64,000 bases of DNA from Lutibacter sp. A64. Its GTDB lineage: Bacteria > Bacteroidota > Bacteroidia > Flavobacteriales > Flavobacteriaceae. Numbering within the stretch: the stretch's first letter is position 1; each line of letters opens with the position of its first letter. The position numbers and the translations under genes were made by a program. The DNA lies in assembly GCF_022429565.1 (NCBI RefSeq), contig NZ_CP092487.1:150001-214000 (forward strand). Direction: 5' to 3'. This document shows, one piece after another, positions 8,498 through 16,614 of the stretch. The notes under the pieces are model-generated. The model saw nothing but the letters and a program-made list of their open reading frames with translations. It ran no database searches and was not told the DNA's origin.

Positions 8498-9640
8498 TTA
8501 ATTATTTAAAACACTTCGTGAAATAACAATTTTTTGAATTTCTGAAGTGCCCTCGTAAATTTGTGTAATTTTAGCATCTCGCATTAAACGTTCTACGTGG
8601 TATTCTTTAACAAAACCATAACCACCGTGAATTTGAACGGCTTCAATAGTAATTGCCATTGCCATTTCTGCCGCATATAATTTAGCCATTGCTCCACTTA
8701 AATCGTAATTTAACTTTTGATCTTTTTCCCAAGCAGCTTTTAAGCATAACATACGCGCAGCTTCAATTTGAGTTGCCATATCGGCTAATTTAAAGGCAAT
8801 AGCTTGGTGTTTGCTTATTTCTTTGCCAAAAGATTTACGTTCTTTAGAATATTTTAAAGCTAATTCGTAAGCTCCAGAAGCTATTCCTAATGCTTGGGAT
8901 GCAATTCCAATTCTTCCACCAGCAAGTGTTTTCATTGCAAATTTAAAACCAAAGCCATCTTCTCCAATTCTATTTTCTTTAGGTACTTTTACATCGGTAA
9001 ACATTAAAGAATGTGTATCTGAACCTCGAATTCCTAATTTATTTTCTTTTGGTCCTACAACAAAGCCATCCATTCCTTTTTCAACAATTAAAACATTAAT
9101 ACCCTTATGTCCTTTGCTAACATCTGTTTGTGCAATAACTAAATAAACGCTTGCATTATTACCATTTGTAATCCAATTTTTTGTACCGTTTAAAAGGTAA
9201 TAATCGCCCTTGTCTATAGCTGTTGTTTTTTGAGAAGTAGCATCAGAACCGGCTTCAGGTTCGCTTAAACAAAATGCACCAATAATTTCACCAGTAGCTA
9301 ATGGAACTAAATATTTTTGTTTTTGTTCTTCGGTTCCATAAGTTTCTAATCCCCAACATACTAATGAGTTGTTTACAGACATTATTACCGAAGCTGACGC
9401 ATCAATTTTAGAAATTTCTTCCATTGCTAATACATACGAAACAGTATCTAAACCACTTCCTCCATATTTAGGATCAACCATCATTCCTAGAAAACCAAGT
9501 TCTCCCATTTTTTTTACTTGTTCAGCTGGAAATTGTTGTTGTTCGTCGCGTTCAATTACACCTGGTAATAGTTCTTTTTGAGCAAAATTACGTGCAGCAT
9601 CGCGTATCATTATTTGTTCTTCTGTAAAGTTAAAATCCAT
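8498..9640 (-). CDS. Acyl-CoA dehydrogenase
   Basis: A 380-residue FAD enzyme of the short/branched-chain acyl-CoA dehydrogenase family, which introduces a trans-2 double bond into acyl-CoA thioesters and passes electrons to ETF. Visible signatures are FCLSEPEAGSDA near residue 130, the FAD-contacting block YLLNGTKNWITNG, the substrate-region QALGIASGAYELAL, and the C-terminal GGYGFVKEYHVERLMRDAK. The catalytic base is Glu363 in QIYEGTSEIQ. Length and domain order (alpha, beta, alpha) are standard. The gene stands alone on the minus strand. The chain-length preference (butyryl versus branched acyl) cannot be settled by eye. Confidence 0.93.
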   Translation of the reverse strand: MDFNFTEEQIMIRDAARNFAQKELLPGVIERDEQQQFPAEQVKKMGELGFLGMMVDPKYGGSGLDTVSYVLAMEEISKIDASASVIMSVNNSLVCWGLETYGTEEQKQKYLVPLATGEIIGAFCLSEPEAGSDATSQKTTAIDKGDYYLLNGTKNWITNGNNASVYLVIAQTDVSKGHKGINVLIVEKGMDGFVVGPKENKLGIRGSDTHSLMFTDVKVPKENRIGEDGFGFKFAMKTLAGGRIGIASQALGIASGAYELALKYSKERKSFGKEISKHQAIAFKLADMATQIEAARMLCLKAAWEKDQKLNYDLSGAMAKLYAAEMAMAITIEAVQIHGGYGFVKEYHVERLMRDAKITQIYEGTSEIQKIVISRSVLNN

Positions 9641-9975
9641 AATTGATAAAAGTTATTAGTAAAAAGTTGCTTATACACAAATATAAGTTTTTTTTTAGAT
9701 TGTTTTTTATTAAAAATGTAAAGGCGGAGAAATATAGGTATGAAAAGAATTATACTTCTTAAAAAAAACTTGTTAAAATACGTATTAGATTTTAGTATAT
9801 TTACAGCCTCATTAGTAATTATATTAAAAAAGAAATTACAGTGGTTTTAACTATAAAAGTATATTGCTGTAAAAATTGAAATAATACATTTCTTTTAACA
9901 AACAGTGTATTTATGTTTTTAATACAATTTTAAATTATTATCATCGTTAAAGAAAAATAAAATAAAGAATAATCT
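9641..9975. other. Divergent intergenic region, no gene seen
   Basis: A 335-bp AT-rich gap between the divergent acyl-CoA dehydrogenase and ExbB genes. I see no open reading frame, RNA gene or strong hairpin. A box TAGTATATTTAC near 9795-9806 resembles a weak Bacteroidetes minus-7 element and could serve the ExbB operon with a long leader, but this is uncertain. Confidence 0.5.
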
Positions 9976-10668
9976 ATGTTATTAACAATGTTACAAAATT
10001 CAGACGATTTGTTAAACGAAACTATTTCTGAAGAAAAAACACTTTCAATTTATAAATTAATTATGGATGGAGGCGTTGGAGGTCAAGTTATTATTGCTAT
10101 TTTAATTGTATTATTGGCTGTTGCGCTATACATATATTTTGAACGATTTTTTGCCATAAAAGCAGCTGCAAAAACCGATAGTAATTTTATGAATCAGATT
10201 AGAGATCACGTTTCACATGGTAAATTAGATGCAGCAAAAGTGTTATGTGCACAGGTTAATTCTCCAGCTTCACGTTTAATTGAAAAAGGAATTTCTAGAA
10301 TTGGAAAACCTTTAGCTGATATTAATTCGGCTATTGAGAATGCGGGTAGATTAGAGATTTATAAATTAGAAAAAAATGTTCCTGTATTAGCAACTATTGC
10401 TGGGGCTGCACCTATGATTGGGTTTTTAGGAACCGTAATTGGTATGATTGTAGCAATTCACGAAATTGCAAATGCAGGTGGCCAAATAGATATTAAAATG
10501 CTGTCAGATGGATTATATACTGCTATGACAACTACTGTGGCTGGTTTAATTGTAGGTATTATTTCGTACATACAATACAATCATTTAGTAGTTAGAACTA
10601 ATAAAGTTGTATATGAAATGGAGGCAAAATCTGTTGAGTTTTTAGATTTATTAAACGAGCCAATTTAA
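9976..10668 (+). CDS. exbB: MotA/TolQ/ExbB-family proton channel subunit
   Basis: A 230-residue inner-membrane protein with three transmembrane segments at about residues 33-54, 138-160 and 178-200. The family block GAAPMIGFLGTVIGMI and the conserved TAMTTTVAGLIVGI occupy the second and third. With the ExbD-like and TonB-like products encoded next it would form the proton-driven motor that energises outer-membrane receptors such as SusC. ExbB rather than TolQ is inferred from the adjacent TonB gene. A 5-prime leader of unclear use and an 85-bp AT-rich gap before exbD flank the gene. Confidence 0.88.
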   Translation: MLLTMLQNSDDLLNETISEEKTLSIYKLIMDGGVGGQVIIAILIVLLAVALYIYFERFFAIKAAAKTDSNFMNQIRDHVSHGKLDAAKVLCAQVNSPASRLIEKGISRIGKPLADINSAIENAGRLEIYKLEKNVPVLATIAGAAPMIGFLGTVIGMIVAIHEIANAGGQIDIKMLSDGLYTAMTTTVAGLIVGIISYIQYNHLVVRTNKVVYEMEAKSVEFLDLLNEPI

Positions 10669-10753
10669 AATTATTCAAAGATTAAAACATTAAAAAATTG
10701 AAAGATTAAATGAAGATTTTCAATTTTTCAATTTTCAATAATAAATAAAGCAA

Positions 10754-11146
10754 ATGGATATTAGAGGTAGAAATAAAGTAAATCCAAATTTTAACATGTC
10801 GTCTATGACAGATATTGTGTTTTTACTCCTCATTTTTTTTATGATTACTTCAACATTGGTTACAACTAGTGCTTTAGATATTTTATTGCCTAAAGCAAGT
10901 GGTAAAACCGAAAATAGACAATCAACGGCTGTAAGTATCACAAAAAATTTAACCTATTATATTGATAGTAAAAAGGTAAATGAAAACAGTTTGGAACAAG
11001 ACTTGTTAAAAGTATTAGCAGGTAAAGACAATCCAACCATAGTTTTAAGAGCAGAAGAAGGAGTTCCTATCGAAAAAGCTGTAAAAATTATGGATATTGC
11101 AAATAGAAACAGATTTAAAGTAATATTAGCAGTAAGACCAAAATAA
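10754..11146 (+). CDS. exbD: ExbD/TolR-family biopolymer transport protein
   Basis: A 130-residue protein with a short N-terminal cytoplasmic segment, one transmembrane helix at about residues 18-38 (block MTDIVFLLLIFFMITSTLV, with the family's conserved Asp19 near the start of the helix), and a periplasmic domain ending in NRFKVILAVRPK. This is the standard ExbD/TolR plan. It sits between exbB and tonB, with four bases to the TonB-like gene, so the three are co-transcribed. It would couple the proton flow through ExbB to movement of TonB. Confidence 0.9.
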   Translation: MDIRGRNKVNPNFNMSSMTDIVFLLLIFFMITSTLVTTSALDILLPKASGKTENRQSTAVSITKNLTYYIDSKKVNENSLEQDLLKVLAGKDNPTIVLRAEEGVPIEKAVKIMDIANRNRFKVILAVRPK

Positions 11147-11149
11147 AAA

Positions 11150-12043
11150 ATGTTCAGCTTTTTAAATACAAAACATAAAAGAAAATCCGTCGCTATAACT
11201 AGCGCTATAATGTGCTTGTTATTAATTCTAATGTTTTTTGTTGGAATGACTTATTTAGATCCACCTGAAGAATATGGAATAGCAGTTAATTTTGGTACTT
11301 CAAATGTAGGGCAAGGAAATGTGCAACCAAAAGAACCTTTGGCACCAGCTCCAGAACAAGTTGAAGAAGAGATAGAAGAAGTACAAGAGGAAATTAAAGA
11401 AGAAGTTGTTGAAGAAAGTACAGTTGAAGAAGTAGAAGAAGTTTCTGAAGATGTAGCTACGCAAGAGAGTGAAGAGTCCATCGCTATAAAAAAGAAAGAA
11501 GAAGCTAAGAAAAAAGCAGAAGAGATTGCCAAACAAGCCAAACTTCAAAAAGAAAAGATAGAACGAGAAAAACAAGCCGCAATTGCTAAACAAAAAGCCG
11601 AAGAAGCAGAAAAAAGAAAAAAATTAGATGCTTTAATTGGTGGTGTTAGCAATTCTGAAGGAACTGCAACAGGTGGTGAAGGAAATGACAATGAAGCTGG
11701 TGATAAAGGTAAAATAACTGGAGACCCTAATGCTAGTGGATACTATGGAAATGGAGGCGGAGGAGGAGAAGGTGATTATAACTTAGGTGGTAGAAAACCT
11801 TTAAACAGGCCAAAGCCAAATTATATTTGTAATGAAGAAGGTTTAGTTGTTGTTAGTATTGAAGTAGATACTAACGGCCGTGTAATTAAAGCTACTGCAG
11901 GTGTAAAAGGGTCTACAAATACAGCAACTTGTTTATTAACACAGGCAAGGGAAGCAGCTTTAAAAACTACCTGGCAGGCAGATTCTAATGCTCCATCTAA
12001 ACAAGTAGGTACTATAAAATATAGATTTTCGTTATCTAAATAA
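11150..12043 (+). CDS. tonB: Energy transducer TonB
   Basis: A 297-residue TonB-like protein. An N-terminal membrane anchor lies at about residues 13-33 and a long Glu/Val- then Lys/Ala-rich linker at about residues 60-155, probably spanning the periplasm. A Gly-rich stretch at about residues 165-210 precedes a C-terminal domain from about residue 222, whose blocks GLVVVSIEVDTNGRVIKATA and GTIKYRFSL fit the TonB fold. The linker is acidic and basic in place of the usual Pro-rich one. The C-terminal domain has two cysteines (near residues 226 and 261) that could form a disulfide. Its likely partners are outer-membrane TonB-dependent receptors. Confidence 0.88.
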   Translation: MFSFLNTKHKRKSVAITSAIMCLLLILMFFVGMTYLDPPEEYGIAVNFGTSNVGQGNVQPKEPLAPAPEQVEEEIEEVQEEIKEEVVEESTVEEVEEVSEDVATQESEESIAIKKKEEAKKKAEEIAKQAKLQKEKIEREKQAAIAKQKAEEAEKRKKLDALIGGVSNSEGTATGGEGNDNEAGDKGKITGDPNASGYYGNGGGGGEGDYNLGGRKPLNRPKPNYICNEEGLVVVSIEVDTNGRVIKATAGVKGSTNTATCLLTQAREAALKTTWQADSNAPSKQVGTIKYRFSLSK

Positions 12044-12048
12044 TTTTA

Positions 12049-13266
12049 ATGAATTATAACAACACCCTTAGTTGGATGTTTTCTCAGTTGCCAATGTATC
12101 AAAGGCAAGGAAACACCGCTTTTAAAAAAGATTTAACCAATAGTTTAGCCTTATCTAAACATTTAAATTTTCCAGAAAAAAAGTTTAAAACCATTCATGT
12201 AGCTGGTACAAATGGCAAAGGATCTACCAGTCATATGTTAGCTTCAATTTTACAAGAAGCAGGTTATAAAGTTGGTTTATATACGTCTCCACATTTAAAA
12301 GATTTTAGAGAGCGTATTAAAATTAATGGTACAGTTATTCGTAAAATTGATGTCATAAATTTCATAAAAAAGAATACTGAATTTTTAACCACGCATCAGT
12401 TGTCTTTTTTTGAAATGACGGTTAGTTTAGCTTTCGAATGTTTTGCAAAACAACAAGTAGATATCGCAATTATTGAAGTAGGCTTAGGCGGAAGGTTAGA
12501 TTCAACAAATATTATAACTCCAGAAGTTTCTGTAATTACAAATATAGGGTTAGATCACACACAATTTTTAGGGGAAACATTACCCGAAATTGCTTTTGAA
12601 AAGGCAGGAATAATAAAACCAGCTGTTCCTGTTGTAATTGGTGAATTTCAAGAGGTAGTTTTTCCAGTATTCGAGAAAATTGCTTTAGAAAAAAATGCGC
12701 CGCTATTTTTGGCTTCAAAAAATTACAAGGCTAATTATCTGTCCGACTTAAAAGGTAGTTATCAGCAGCATAATATAAAAACTGTTGTAAAAACTATTGA
12801 AGTACTCAAGGAAAAAGGGTTTAGAATTTTAGAAGAAAATATACAGCAAGGGCTCTTAAATGTTAAAAACAATACAGGCCTCTTAGGAAGGTGGCAACTT
12901 TTAAATACTTCACCTAAAGTTATATGCGATACAGGGCATAATAAAGAAGGTTTGGGTTATGTGTTAACTCAGTTACAAAATGAAGAATTTGAGACCTTAC
13001 ATTTTGTTTTTGGAGTTGTAAATGATAAAGATCTAAAGGGAGTTTTACCTATGTTTCCAAAAAATGCTACTTATTATTTTTGTAAGCCAGATATTCCAAG
13101 AGGATTAGATGCCGAAAAGCTACAGTTACAATGTACATCTTTTGGTTTAAAAGGAAAAAAATATAGCTCGGTACAAGTTGCTTATAAAGAAGCTTTAAAA
13201 AAAGCTTCAGATAATGATTTAATTTTTATTGGAGGAAGTACTTTTGTTGTTGCTGAAGTTGTTTAA
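12049..13266 (+). CDS. folC: Bifunctional folylpolyglutamate/dihydrofolate synthase
   Basis: A 405-residue Mur-ligase-family enzyme that adds glutamate to folates, and in many bacteria also makes dihydrofolate from dihydropteroate. The ATP-binding loop is in HVAGTNGKGSTSHMLASIL (about residues 46-65). The folate-family blocks YTSPHLKDFRERI and EVGLGGRLDSTN follow, then NIGLDHTQFLG and the C-terminal domain with DTGHNKEG. Length is slightly short but complete. It begins six bases after tonB and is probably co-transcribed with exbB-exbD-tonB, a metabolic gene riding on a transport operon. No second folate gene is nearby. Confidence 0.93.
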   Translation: MNYNNTLSWMFSQLPMYQRQGNTAFKKDLTNSLALSKHLNFPEKKFKTIHVAGTNGKGSTSHMLASILQEAGYKVGLYTSPHLKDFRERIKINGTVIRKIDVINFIKKNTEFLTTHQLSFFEMTVSLAFECFAKQQVDIAIIEVGLGGRLDSTNIITPEVSVITNIGLDHTQFLGETLPEIAFEKAGIIKPAVPVVIGEFQEVVFPVFEKIALEKNAPLFLASKNYKANYLSDLKGSYQQHNIKTVVKTIEVLKEKGFRILEENIQQGLLNVKNNTGLLGRWQLLNTSPKVICDTGHNKEGLGYVLTQLQNEEFETLHFVFGVVNDKDLKGVLPMFPKNATYYFCKPDIPRGLDAEKLQLQCTSFGLKGKKYSSVQVAYKEALKKASDNDLIFIGGSTFVVAEVV

Positions 13267-13418
13267 TAATTTAGCTTGTATTTTAATATTTTTAATATTT
13301 TTATTGAATACTTATTAAATTAAGTGATTAAATTTTTTTTTTTAAAAGATTGATAAAGAGCGTTTTGTTTTTTTAATAAAAAAAATAATTAATTATATGT
13401 CATTTTTATAGCAAAAAC

Positions 13419-13450
13419 CTTTGGCAAATTAAAAATAGATTATATATTTG
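13419..13450 (+). promoter_or_regulatory. Bacteroidetes-type promoter of first tRNA-Val
   Basis: A TTTG box at 13419-13422 and a TATATTTG box at 13443-13450 match the Bacteroidetes consensus (TTTG, about 20 bases, TAnnTTTG). The spacing is 20 bases. The mature tRNA begins ten bases downstream. Confidence 0.8.
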
Positions 13451-13460
13451 CATCCGCTTA

Positions 13461-13538
13461 GGGCAATTAGCTCAGTTGGTTCAGAGCACCTCGTTTACAC
13501 CGAGGGGGTCGGGGGTTCGAATCCCTCATTGCCCACCA
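13461..13538 (+). tRNA. tRNA-Val (anticodon UAC), copy 1
   Basis: A 78-base cloverleaf with CCA encoded. The acceptor stem GGGCAAT pairs with ATTGCCC, followed by discriminator A and CCA. The anticodon stem CCTCG/CGAGG encloses loop TTTACAC, giving anticodon TAC, which reads GUA and other valine codons. The T-loop TTCGAAT is normal. It is identical over its whole length to the copy starting at 13625. Confidence 0.97.
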
Positions 13539-13542
13539 AAGT

Positions 13543-13573
13543 AAATCCTACTAGAAATAGTAGGATTTTTTTT
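13543..13573 (+). terminator. Rho-independent terminator of first tRNA-Val
   Basis: A perfect 11-bp stem AAATCCTACTA / TAGTAGGATTT closed by a GAAA tetraloop, followed by an uninterrupted run of T to 13573. It starts five bases after the CCA end. Confidence 0.92.
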
Positions 13574-13583
13574 ATGTAAAACT

Positions 13584-13614
13584 TTTGTGAAGTTAAAAAT
13601 AGGTTATATATTTG
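13584..13614 (+). promoter_or_regulatory. Bacteroidetes-type promoter of second tRNA-Val
   Basis: A TTTG box at 13584-13587 and TATATTTG at 13607-13614, 19 bases apart, repeat the arrangement upstream of copy 1. The second tRNA therefore has its own promoter, placed after the first terminator. Confidence 0.8.
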
Positions 13615-13624
13615 CATCCGCTTA

Positions 13625-13702
13625 GGGCAATTAGCTCAGTTGGTTCAGAGCACCTCGTTTACACCGAGGGGGTCGGGGGTTCGAATCCCTCATTGCCCAC
13701 CA
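13625..13702 (+). tRNA. tRNA-Val (anticodon UAC), copy 2
   Basis: Identical to the tRNA at 13461, with the same acceptor stem, TAC anticodon and encoded CCA. The two lie 164 bases apart, start to start, as a tandem duplication that includes promoter and terminator. Confidence 0.97.
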
Positions 13703-13706
13703 AAGT

Positions 13707-13735
13707 AAATCCTACTAGAAATAGTAGGATTTTTT
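13707..13735 (+). terminator. Rho-independent terminator of second tRNA-Val
   Basis: The same 11-bp stem and GAAA loop as after copy 1, here with a shorter T run ending at 13735. Confidence 0.9.
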
Positions 13736-13892
13736 ATGCATTATATTTTGGTGAAAGGCTTATTCTGGATCAATCCTAATTGTTGTGTTTAAGCAAAAAT
13801 TGTAGTTAATCTATATAGGAAAAATTCTACATTTTTAACACCTATAAATTGAGTTCTATCCATTTTTAAATAACTTTTCAAATTTTAACATT

Positions 13893-13955
13893 AAAAAAAT
13901 CTTCTGGTTCTATCTAATACTTTTTATAAGTTTAGAAGTGGGCAGAAGATTTTTT
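13893..13955. terminator. Long stem-loop before the cytochrome 3-prime end
   Basis: Arms AAAAAATCTTCTG (13894-13906) and CAGAAGATTTTTT (13943-13955) pair perfectly over 13 bp around a 36-base loop. The stem ends in T on the plus strand and, read on the minus strand, also ends in T. It lies 49 bases beyond the stop of the minus-strand cytochrome gene. It probably terminates that gene; the long loop is unusual. The rest of 13703-14004 holds nothing else that I can identify. Confidence 0.6.
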
Positions 13956-14004
13956 ATACAAGAAAACACGAAATTGCTTAATATACAGTATGTATTTTAA
14001 ATAA

Positions 14005-16338
14005 TTAATTTAAATTTTTAACTTGCTGGTATTGATTACTATGTGGAAATACTTTTATTAATGTATTTAAAACATTTTCAGCTTTAGTAGAATCTCCTTT
14101 ATTTTTATAAATAGAATAAGCTAAAGTTAATAGCTGTTCATTGTTCGGATATTCTTTTAAAGCTTTTGTAATGGTTTTAATAGCTTCTTCGCTGTTACCT
14201 AAATCATTTTGCATTACAGCATAATAGTAGTGATTTTGAGCATCATTTTTAACTACAGACTTAGCGGTTTCTAATGTTTTAAAAGCCTTTGTTTTATCAC
14301 CTATTCTAATATAAGCAAAAGCCAATGCTTGATATGCCATTGAAAAGGTTTTATCTATTTCTATAACTTCTTTTAATAACGAAATGCATTCTTCATTTTT
14401 ACCTTGCATTCTTTTTAAGTCAGCGTAGTTAATTTTTACAATTAAATTTAAAGTATCTAATGCCACTGCTTTTTTAAAGTAATCTTCAGCCTGATCTAAT
14501 TTACCTAAGCCTATAGCTGCAACACCTATAGATGATAATCCTAAAGAGCGATCTTGCCAATATAATAATTGATTGATGTATTCTTTCCTTGCTTTATCAA
14601 CTACTTGTTTTTGCTTTGTAGGTAAATTTGTTGTAGGTATGTCATAAATTAAGCTGTTGGCCATATGTCTAACACCATAAACGGTATCATTAGCTAAAGG
14701 TAAAGCATATTTGTATTGTTGTTGCTTAGATAGACTTCTTAAAGATTCTAATCCAGCTCGTCTTACTAAAGGACTTGTAGATGCTAGTGCCATTTTTAAA
14801 TTTTCAAAAGCTAAAGGGTTGTTGTTATAATCTTGAAATCTAATTGCAGTACCAACTACAATATTAGCCATATCTTTATCATTAATAACTTTATTTAAGT
14901 CTGATTGTGCATCTGGTTTATTTGTTCTTATATTATGAAAAGCAAAGCCATAATGTGGTATTGTATCATATTTATTACCATACCAATTTTTAAATTCTTT
15001 AGCAGCCCACTCGTTAGATTTATCTGTATGACAATTATTGCAGGCATTTACAGCTCCTGTTTTTACACTAATATCAGGTCTTGGAATTCGCATACTGTGG
15101 TCTGAACGCGGGTCAACTACCATTATGGTAATTTTTGGTAAATGGCAACTTATACAGCTTGCTCCAGTTCCGTTTTCGTCATGTTTATGATGTTCTTTGG
15201 TTTTGTATTTACTAGGCATATGACATTGAAAACAAACATTTTCTTTACCACCTTTTAATTCTCCACTATGTACATTATGACAATCTTTACAAGTGACACC
15301 TTTTGCGTACATTTTGCTTTGTAGGAAAGAGCCATACACATAATCTTCGTCATTGTTAGTACCATCGTCATTATATAAAGGATAATCTAAATAAGCTATT
15401 TGGTGTGTATGTTCAAGTACTTTTCCAAAGATATATTCATCTGTTAGTTGGGCTCTTCTTGAATGACAACGACCACACCATTCTACTTGCATATTTGAAG
15501 TTCTAGGTTTTGAACGCGTAACTTTTGCAGTTTCAGGATCTATAATCCACCTACTAGGGTCTCTATCCATTATATCGAAGACAAATCCCATATTTTCTAC
15601 ATTTTGAAGTGTGTCTTTTGCCCATTTTTCGTGTAGATCACCTGGTCCGTGGCAAGCCTCACAAGAAACATTTATTTCATCAAAAGTAGTATTGTAAGCT
15701 TGTGTATCTGGGTTGTAATTTTTTTTAACATTGGTTGAGTGGCATTCGGCACACATATAATTCCAATTCTGTAAAGCTCTACCCCAATTTAGTTCATCGT
15801 GTGAAGCTATAAACTCATCAGGATATAAGTGCTGCCATTTTTGACCTCCATCTTCTTTTGAACGTGAATCCCAAAAAGGAGTAAGTACTTGTAGACTACC
15901 CTTAGGGAATATAACTAAGTATTGTTGTAAAGGGTAAACTCCAAAGGTGTATTTAACTTCAAAATCGGCATATTTTCCATCAGGTCCTTGTGTATTGACC
16001 ATAAACAAGCTGTCTTTTTTAAAGAAGGTACTAGTTACACCATAAATTGTATATTTTATATTGTTAAAATCACCCAAAACAGTACTATCTGTTGGTAATT
16101 GCATAGCTAGTTGATGGTCTGATCCCATCCATTCATTGTATTCAGTTTGGTGGCACTCAATACAATTTTTAGAGCCTATAAAACCTTCATCGTGTTTATG
16201 ATTGTTTAATGCAATTTGAAGAGGAGAGTATTCACTTTCTTTTTTTGAGTTACAAGAAATAAAAATAAAACTTAGAACTAAAATTGAATATTTAAATAAT
16301 AAGTAATTGAGTTTGGGTGAATTTACTTTTGCATTCAT
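14005..16338 (-). CDS. Eight-heme cytochrome c lipoprotein with TPR repeats
   Basis: A 777-residue lipoprotein: the N-terminal hydrophobic segment ends in a lipobox with Cys29. Eight CxxCH heme-binding motifs are visible, with first cysteines at about residues 59, 196, 226, 288, 350, 369, 395 and 433, an arrangement like the cytochrome c554/octaheme group. From about residue 600 to the end the protein consists of tetratricopeptide repeats. The likely place is a membrane surface, with electron transfer as the general role. The specific donor and acceptor cannot be told. It is a single-gene unit, divergent from the polysaccharide locus regulator, and may be unrelated to that locus. Confidence 0.85.
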   Translation of the reverse strand: MNAKVNSPKLNYLLFKYSILVLSFIFISCNSKKESEYSPLQIALNNHKHDEGFIGSKNCIECHQTEYNEWMGSDHQLAMQLPTDSTVLGDFNNIKYTIYGVTSTFFKKDSLFMVNTQGPDGKYADFEVKYTFGVYPLQQYLVIFPKGSLQVLTPFWDSRSKEDGGQKWQHLYPDEFIASHDELNWGRALQNWNYMCAECHSTNVKKNYNPDTQAYNTTFDEINVSCEACHGPGDLHEKWAKDTLQNVENMGFVFDIMDRDPSRWIIDPETAKVTRSKPRTSNMQVEWCGRCHSRRAQLTDEYIFGKVLEHTHQIAYLDYPLYNDDGTNNDEDYVYGSFLQSKMYAKGVTCKDCHNVHSGELKGGKENVCFQCHMPSKYKTKEHHKHDENGTGASCISCHLPKITIMVVDPRSDHSMRIPRPDISVKTGAVNACNNCHTDKSNEWAAKEFKNWYGNKYDTIPHYGFAFHNIRTNKPDAQSDLNKVINDKDMANIVVGTAIRFQDYNNNPLAFENLKMALASTSPLVRRAGLESLRSLSKQQQYKYALPLANDTVYGVRHMANSLIYDIPTTNLPTKQKQVVDKARKEYINQLLYWQDRSLGLSSIGVAAIGLGKLDQAEDYFKKAVALDTLNLIVKINYADLKRMQGKNEECISLLKEVIEIDKTFSMAYQALAFAYIRIGDKTKAFKTLETAKSVVKNDAQNHYYYAVMQNDLGNSEEAIKTITKALKEYPNNEQLLTLAYSIYKNKGDSTKAENVLNTLIKVFPHSNQYQQVKNLN

Positions 16339-16564
16339 TTTAATAAAATATTAAATGTAATATTTACGTTTTAAAGAGCTAATTTAAGCAAAATAGATGT
16401 AAATATTTGTGTTTTAATTTTAATTAAAATACTCTATTAGAAATAAGGCTATTAAAGTTTTAAAAATGAGATTTTATATTTTAAGTTAAGTTGTGAGAAA
16501 CTTTAAAGGGCTCTTTAAATAGAAATTCAAAAATATAATTGAAAATAAATAACATAAAAATTTA

Positions 16565-16572
16565 TACTTTTG
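16565..16572 (+). promoter_or_regulatory. Candidate minus-7 box for the hybrid sensor gene
   Basis: TACTTTTG matches TAnnTTTG and lies 43 bases before the ATG at 16615. The nearest upstream TTG is at 16539-16541, at a slightly long spacing, so the call is tentative. Confidence 0.4.
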
Positions 16573-16614
16573 TAAAATCACAAATATTTTAATATAATTT
16601 TTGATTATTTCTAA

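Noticed and set aside
11251..11593. Two minus-strand open frames opposite the TonB linker
   Set aside because: They are low-complexity Ser- or Phe-rich mirrors of the Glu/Lys-rich TonB coding sequence, with no start context and no family resemblance.
13461..13538. tRNA-Val pair as an integration attachment site
   Set aside because: No integrase gene and no partial tRNA copy at a distance were seen; the second copy is complete with its own promoter and terminator.
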